Origin: RGIG1828 sp045546535
GTDB taxonomy: Bacteria; Bacillota; Clostridia; UMGS1810
Assembly (NCBI GenBank): GCA_045546535.1
Contig: JAZQDA010000041.1
Span: 1-8,086 of the forward strand
Length of the DNA stretch: 8,086 nucleotides
Reading direction: 5' to 3'
In this document: positions 4,900 to 8,086 of the stretch, piece after piece
How positions within the stretch are numbered: the first letter of the stretch is position 1
Layout: the number at the start of each line of letters is the position of its first letter
The notes under the pieces: model-generated
What the model was told of the DNA's origin: nothing
What the model saw: the letters and a program-made list of their open reading frames with translations, nothing else
Databases searched by the model: none
Program-made: the position numbers and the translations under genes

Positions 4900-5635
4900 T
4901 TAAGAAATGCGCTGTTTTGCGATTTCGTAATAATGGTTATCAATCTCGATACCGATAAATTGTCTACCGAGATTCTGACAAGCAATGCCAGCACTTCCAA
5001 TACCCATAAAGGGGTCTAACACAACACTATTCTCTTTTGATGAATTGCTGATAAGGGTCTCCATAAGAGCAACCGGCTTTTCTGTGTCGTGTAAGTTCTT
5101 ACCGTCCTCACCTTTCATCTTGACATTAGGAACGGAAAGTATATCGCTCGTACCGCAGTTGTTGATTTTCACACCTTTACCTTTGCGGAAGAAAAGAATG
5201 TATTCAAATTGGGACATATAATACTGACCCATAATCTTGTTTCCTTTATCCCACACAAGGGACTTGATAAAATGGAAACCATAAGGCTTAATGCCTTTCT
5301 CCTTTTCTTCGTCTGTTCGCAAGTCGGTAAAAGTATTCAGCATATGTATGAGGTTGATATGGTTAGTCATCACGTAGCAATGGCTGCCGTCTTTCAACAC
5401 TCTATAAAATTCAGGTGCGTATTCGGAACAATCAATATTGTTATGGGCGAATACTTGACCTTTCTTGTTTATATCTTTCTGCAACATACCGCCACTGTTT
5501 CCGGCACTTCCTCTCGAAGTCACTCTATAAGGTGGGTCTGTCACAATTAAATCTATGCTCTCATCATCAATGCGTTTGAGTTCTGCGATACACTCACCGC
5601 ATATCAGATTTGGCAGGGGGGGTCTTAATAAACAT
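4900..5635 (-). CDS. Beta-class DNA methyltransferase, frameshifted near its N-terminus
   Basis: This is an adenine-N6 or cytosine-N4 DNA methyltransferase. The catalytic motif TDPPY lies near the N-terminus (coding 5541-5527). The SAM-binding motif VVLDPFMGIGSAG and FIGIEID lie at the C-terminus, which is the beta-class order (motif IV, target recognition, motifs X and I). The motif-bearing frame has no proper start. The nearest in-frame GTG (5544) falls inside DLIVTDPPY. Continuing upstream, the frame reads NLICGECIAELKRIDDESI, a normal methyltransferase beginning, as far as a stop just before 5635. ATG 5635 (MFIKT, with AAAGGA about 10 nt upstream) is in another frame and joins this one only if one C of the seven at 5616-5622 is skipped or lost. 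The joined product would be 244 aa. No restriction partner is nearby, so it may be an orphan phage methylase that protects DNA or marks it. Confidence 0.82.
5616..5622 (-). repeat. Homopolymer run of seven C at the methyltransferase frame switch
   Basis: Seven G on the plus strand (C on the coding strand) lie between ATG 5635 and the motif-bearing frame. Six C would put ATG 5635 in frame with the methyltransferase. With seven, translation from 5635 ends at a TGA 14 codons in. The run is striking in AT-rich DNA. It fits phase variation, a programmed +1 shift at CCC-CCU, or a base-call error. Confidence 0.75.
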
Positions 5636-5693
5636 ATTTATCTTTTCCTTTTATGGTTTTTCTTTAAATCCACTGCTCTGTCATACTGTTCTC

Positions 5694-5984
5694 CTAAACA
5701 GTTGGTGATTTATCTAAAATCAATGCCTTGTCTGCTATGTACTCTGTATTTATAGTGTTGAAATATTGACCTATCGGTTTAACGATATAAACAATGGGAT
5801 TGCCGCCATACTTCTTACACGCTTTCTTGGCGTACATAGATGCAGACAAGATTGATGTTGTAAAGAAAACCTTATCTGTGTACTTCTTTCTCCAATCTTC
5901 TCTTTTGATGTCTGTCATTACTGGAGGTAAAAGCACTTTCTTTATAGGGAACAAGTCGGTTGTTCCGTGATAAAAGGTTCTCAT
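5694..5984 (-). CDS. Short Arr-like ADP-ribosyltransferase-fold protein
   Basis: This is a 96-aa protein. FYHGTT (residues 4-9), VFFTTSILSASMYAKKA (39-55) and NPIVYIVKPIGQYF (62-75), ending EYIADKALIL, follow the strand order of rifampin ADP-ribosyltransferase (Arr) and related small NAD-binding ART domains. The first catalytic His (H6 of HGT) is present. By my by-eye alignment the second position of the Arr His-Tyr-Asp triad is Phe (F40), and the Asp position is not clearly kept, so activity is uncertain. It is shorter than Arr (about 140 aa), ending soon after the ADKA segment. I chose ATG 5984 because it overlaps the radical SAM stop as ATGA (5981-5984) and has CGGAGA just upstream. Such proteins could modify RNA ends, a protein, or a small molecule. 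Coupling to a radical SAM RNA-methylase-like enzyme suggests an RNA-related role, which is inference only. Confidence 0.65.
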   Translation of the reverse strand: MRTFYHGTTDLFPIKKVLLPPVMTDIKREDWRKKYTDKVFFTTSILSASMYAKKACKKYGGNPIVYIVKPIGQYFNTINTEYIADKALILDKSPTV

Positions 5985-6940
5985 TCGGTCTCCGAAATCA
6001 AGGCATTGCCACAAGTAATTCTGTCGCTATCTTCTTCCTTGCTCGGAACAAAGACAATTACATCCCAGCCTTCAGCAACCAACGGCTGCTCAAACTCTCT
6101 GTAAACATCATAATCTGTATAAGAAGTTGTAACATCGAAACCATTGGTCACTGCGGAATTGGTCTCGTGAATAGGCGTAATTTTGACAATGAACTTATTC
6201 TTGTCAAACAATTCAGAAAGGCGTTTTGCATCGAGGATTGTATGAGCAGTAACCGCAAAATTCAAAGTGTACTTTCTGCCCTTTGGCATAGGCAACTTTG
6301 CAGCCAAAGCGGAAATTTCATCAAGGCTCAAACTCATACCATTAAACTGGTCATTTCTCTGCTCATCGTCTGTGCTGTTGATGCTGAACTGCAATCCGGC
6401 TTCTCCGTTGTATTCCTCATTCTTAATGTCGCACCACTTCAAGATGAATTCTTCAAGTCGCTTATTAGACTTCGGCAACATCGTGGAAACCACAGGATGA
6501 ATTGTCTTTGCTTTGATATAAGAATTCACGAGAGGTCTCAACATCTTGCTTGTGAATTCAAGCACATTTTCGTTGAATGTCGGCTCTCCCATTCTCGCAA
6601 AGTGAACATTGAATCTGTCCGTATGGTCTACGGTCTCTCCCTGAAGGATTGTCTGTACTTCGTAGATTAAATCTGCAACAGTAGCATTTCCGTGGAAGCC
6701 AAATCGGGGGCAATCACAAAACTTACACTTCATAGGACAACCCTTTTGAGTGCTGACTGTGGCTACCCACTTATCAGTCAGGTCAACCTCTGTGTTTGCT
6801 ACTCCGTTAATTTCTTTATGTAAGCCGAGAAAATCAGCCTTGATATTGTTTTCTTTGCCGTAGTCACCAACCGTCAGAAACTCTAACTGGCGGTCAGTAT
6901 CTACATAAATCTTGCCGGTATGTGTTTTTACAATCTTCAT
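5981..6940 (-). CDS. RlmN/Cfr-like radical SAM enzyme
   Basis: This is a 319-aa radical SAM protein. The [4Fe-4S] motif C68-x3-C72-x2-C75 lies in VSTQKGCPMKCKFCDC, followed by FARMGEP (114-120, the SAM-binding GEP strand), VVSTMLP (150-156), LQFSINSTDDEQR (183-195) and ITPIHETNSA (254-263). These correspond in order to RlmN/Cfr, which methylate adenine C2 or C8 in 23S rRNA (RlmN also in tRNA). C310 in TCGNAL matches the C-terminal cysteine that carries the methyl group in RlmN/Cfr. Differences: the N-terminal accessory domain is mostly absent or different, and the second catalytic cysteine seven residues before the first cluster cysteine is Thr (T61), although an extra C77 follows the cluster. 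Methylation by the known two-cysteine route may therefore not operate. AAGGTGA lies 6 nt before ATG 6940, and the preceding gene ends 9 nt upstream. Confidence 0.85.
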   Translation of the reverse strand: MKIVKTHTGKIYVDTDRQLEFLTVGDYGKENNIKADFLGLHKEINGVANTEVDLTDKWVATVSTQKGCPMKCKFCDCPRFGFHGNATVADLIYEVQTILQGETVDHTDRFNVHFARMGEPTFNENVLEFTSKMLRPLVNSYIKAKTIHPVVSTMLPKSNKRLEEFILKWCDIKNEEYNGEAGLQFSINSTDDEQRNDQFNGMSLSLDEISALAAKLPMPKGRKYTLNFAVTAHTILDAKRLSELFDKNKFIVKITPIHETNSAVTNGFDVTTSYTDYDVYREFEQPLVAEGWDVIVFVPSKEEDSDRITCGNALISETE

Positions 6941-6949
6941 ACTCTCACC

Positions 6950-7411
6950 TTAAATCTTTACTGTGTATTCAACTTTCTTGAATCGCTTTCTTCTGTGAGG
7001 TTTAATTCCAAACAATTTCATCGTCCACTTTGGTGGTACTATCAAAAGGTCAATAATCATTGGTCTAATAATGCAGTGAATAACTTCTTGATTAGTCACA
7101 TCAGAATCAATAACAACATTATTTGCTCTATGACCTCTTGCATTTTCAGTTGCAGGAATAACCCTTATAAAACTACCATTTTTGAAACAGACCAGAACTT
7201 CATTTGAATTACACTTCATAAGTCCGATATTTCTTCTGACAAACCAACTGTTCTTACAGAAGCATTCGAGATATTCAAATACGATATTTCTCTTTGCTCT
7301 CATCGAAACAAAAATCAATGACCGAAAGTGTCTATATCTCAAACAAAGTCGAATCTGTTTCTTGATGATTTTGATTAGTTGCTTGTTGTCAAGCCTTGCC
7401 GGGATTTTCAT
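6950..7411 (-). CDS. Small basic protein with terminase-like Walker-B segment
   Basis: This is a 153-aa, strongly basic protein. The central segment NGSFIRVIPATENARGHRA NNVVIDSD (residues 78-104), followed by VIHCIIRP (110-117), resembles the stretch of phage large terminase subunits that runs from the beta strand before Walker B (A-x-N-A-R-G-x-R-A) through Walker B itself. No Walker A (GKT/S) is present, the catalytic Glu after the Walker-B Asp is Ser (IDSD), and there is no nuclease domain. It is therefore not a working terminase. It may be an ATPase relic or a paralogous small domain that was kept. The C-terminus is very basic (RRKRFKK), suggesting nucleic-acid binding. Its ATG at 7411 follows the preceding stop by 2 nt with only a weak GAG upstream, so translation probably depends on coupling. 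The frame is intact. Confidence 0.7.
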   Translation of the reverse strand: MKIPARLDNKQLIKIIKKQIRLCLRYRHFRSLIFVSMRAKRNIVFEYLECFCKNSWFVRRNIGLMKCNSNEVLVCFKNGSFIRVIPATENARGHRANNVVIDSDVTNQEVIHCIIRPMIIDLLIVPPKWTMKLFGIKPHRRKRFKKVEYTVKI

Positions 7412-7413
7412 AG

Positions 7414-7806
7414 TTACTCAATATAGGGCAACGTCATATAAATGTCAGATGGAACATTGCCCTTCCAAATGTACTCATTTTTCAAAATGAAGTTGTTGTA
7501 TGTGCTGGCGGTCTTATTTGCTCTCATCTTTGCCTGTTCAGCCCAACTCTGCTTTTCCTCGTTGTCCGAATCCTTATACTGTTCATAGGTCAACTTATCA
7601 GAGTTATAAGATGCAATCATAGAGCGGCAAGTATCTTCAACCTGCTTTAAAGTCTCATAGTTCGTGTCATCGTCTGCTTTCTGAACTGCGTGAAACCAGT
7701 TGTTCCAAGTTGCCACACCAGCAGGAGTGCAAGTGAAGAAAATGGGAAGTCCTACAAAGACAAGGAGCAGAACAATGACGAGCATTACGATACCGAAGTT
7801 TCTCAT
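7414..7806 (-). CDS. Membrane-anchored protein of unknown function, LemA-like in outline
   Basis: This is a 130-aa protein. Residues 5-25 (GIVMLVIVLLLVFVGLPIFF) form one N-terminal membrane helix without a lipobox or an evident signal-peptidase site, so it is probably an uncleaved anchor. The rest is a soluble helical domain beginning GVATWNNWFHAVQKADDDTNYETLKQVEDTCRSM and ending GNVPSDIYMTLPYIE. The pattern of an N-terminal anchor plus long helices with YN and NNF motifs recalls LemA-type proteins and phage relatives, but I cannot assign a function. GGAGGTAA lies 8 nt before ATG 7806, an excellent ribosome site that overlaps the end of the preceding gene. The gene lies directly upstream of the terminase-like small gene, with a 2-nt gap. 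Confidence 0.8.
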   Translation of the reverse strand: MRNFGIVMLVIVLLLVFVGLPIFFTCTPAGVATWNNWFHAVQKADDDTNYETLKQVEDTCRSMIASYNSDKLTYEQYKDSDNEEKQSWAEQAKMRANKTASTYNNFILKNEYIWKGNVPSDIYMTLPYIE

Positions 7807-7807
7807 A

Positions 7808-8086
7808 TTAGTTACCTCCAGTAATCGTAAGAACAGGTGCTTCTACTTCAAAAGGAATGTCGGAGTAGAGATAAGTGCCAGTCCATTCGATGTACTTACC
7901 ATCGGGGGTGAAGAAGAAAATTCCGTTGTCGTTTTCGCCGTAAGAACCGTCTACATCGGCAAGCCAATTATTATTCCACCCATTATTGCTGGAACTACCA
8001 GTGTATTTTTCATAATACTCGCTATCAGGTGTTAAATAAGAGTTAAGGCTTGATACTTTACCATCTACGACAAAGTTGCCAACTAC
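7808..8086 (-). CDS. C-terminal part of an unknown protein cut by the window edge
   Basis: The last 92 codons of a gene that begins beyond base 8086. The visible part is rich in Asn, Gly, Ser and Tyr (SSSNNGWNNNWLADVDG), followed by a beta-rich segment IFFFTPDGKYIEWTGTYLYS, and it ends APVLTITGGN. The aromatic beta pattern and low Lys content suggest an exported, surface or structural protein, and it is paired with the membrane-anchored protein whose ATG lies one base beyond its stop (TAATATG). I do not recognise the family. The absence of a signal sequence cannot be judged because the N-terminus is missing. Confidence 0.75.
   Translation of the reverse strand, partial: VVGNFVVDGKVSSLNSYLTPDSEYYEKYTGSSSNNGWNNNWLADVDGSYGENDNGIFFFTPDGKYIEWTGTYLYSDIPFEVEAPVLTITGGN

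Noticed and set aside
5544..5546. GTG near 5544 as the methyltransferase start
   Set aside because: This codon is the Val of DLIVTDPPY, so starting there would remove the first strand of the catalytic motif. Methyltransferase-like sequence continues upstream in the same frame.
5667..5684. Six-codon ORF (MTEQWI) with a good AGGAGA site after the Arr-like gene
   Set aside because: It is well placed for initiation but ends at once in TAA, and no single frame from it reaches the methyltransferase. It could be a leader peptide or remnant, but there is too little to call a gene.
5960..6670. Plus-strand open frame of 236 codons
   Set aside because: It is antisense to the radical SAM gene, whose motifs are unmistakable. 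The plus-strand translation is low-complexity and lacks a ribosome site.
1..8086. CRISPR arrays, tRNA or rRNA genes, insertion sequences, attachment sites, origins
   Set aside because: I looked on both strands and saw no regularly spaced repeats, no cloverleaf-like sequence with TTCRANY, no transposase or terminal inverted repeats, and no integrase.

Overview
The window is gene-dense, AT-rich accessory DNA from a low-GC Gram-positive source. It is most likely a temperate phage, prophage or related integrative element of a Clostridia-type host such as Lachnospiraceae. This rests on strong AGGAGG-type ribosome sites, consensus sigma-A promoters with 17-nt spacers, an XRE repressor plus ImmA protease pair, a DUF6273-like protein, and several small proteins of kinds common in Firmicutes phages. 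The assignment is inferred from gene content, not from a marker gene. No rRNA, tRNA, CRISPR array or insertion sequence is visible.

Left arm (1-2701), read leftward. A promoter at 2673-2701 drives three small genes: an 80-aa unknown, a 119-aa prophage-type conserved protein, and an 81-aa likely membrane protein. A second, perfect-consensus promoter (1617-1645) starts a new unit. This unit holds an RlaP/YcgL-type nucleotidyltransferase (512-1585) and a protein that runs off the left edge and overlaps it by ATGA.

Centre (2608-4189), read rightward. A perfect-consensus promoter at 2608-2636 faces the leftward promoter, so the two transcripts overlap at their 5' ends. Three related operator-like boxes are spaced 32 bp apart around the leftward promoter. 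The rightward unit encodes an XRE repressor, an ImmA/IrrE protease with an intact HEIGH motif, and, beyond a hairpin-plus-T-run, a second ImmA-like protein that has lost its metal-binding site. This looks like a lysogeny or excision switch of the ImmR/ImmA type.

Right arm (4186-8086), read leftward as one tightly packed operon whose promoter lies beyond the right edge. In transcription order it has a partial exported-looking or structural protein, a 130-aa membrane-anchored protein, a 153-aa protein with a terminase-like Walker-B segment, an RlmN/Cfr-like radical SAM enzyme, a short Arr-like ADP-ribosyltransferase-fold protein, a beta-class DNA methyltransferase whose N-terminus is out of frame across a run of seven C, and a DUF6273-like protein. 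The last 26 codons or so of the DUF6273 domain are adenine-depleted and almost all end in a pyrimidine, as expected of a variable region written by a diversity-generating retroelement. No reverse transcriptase or template repeat lies inside the window.
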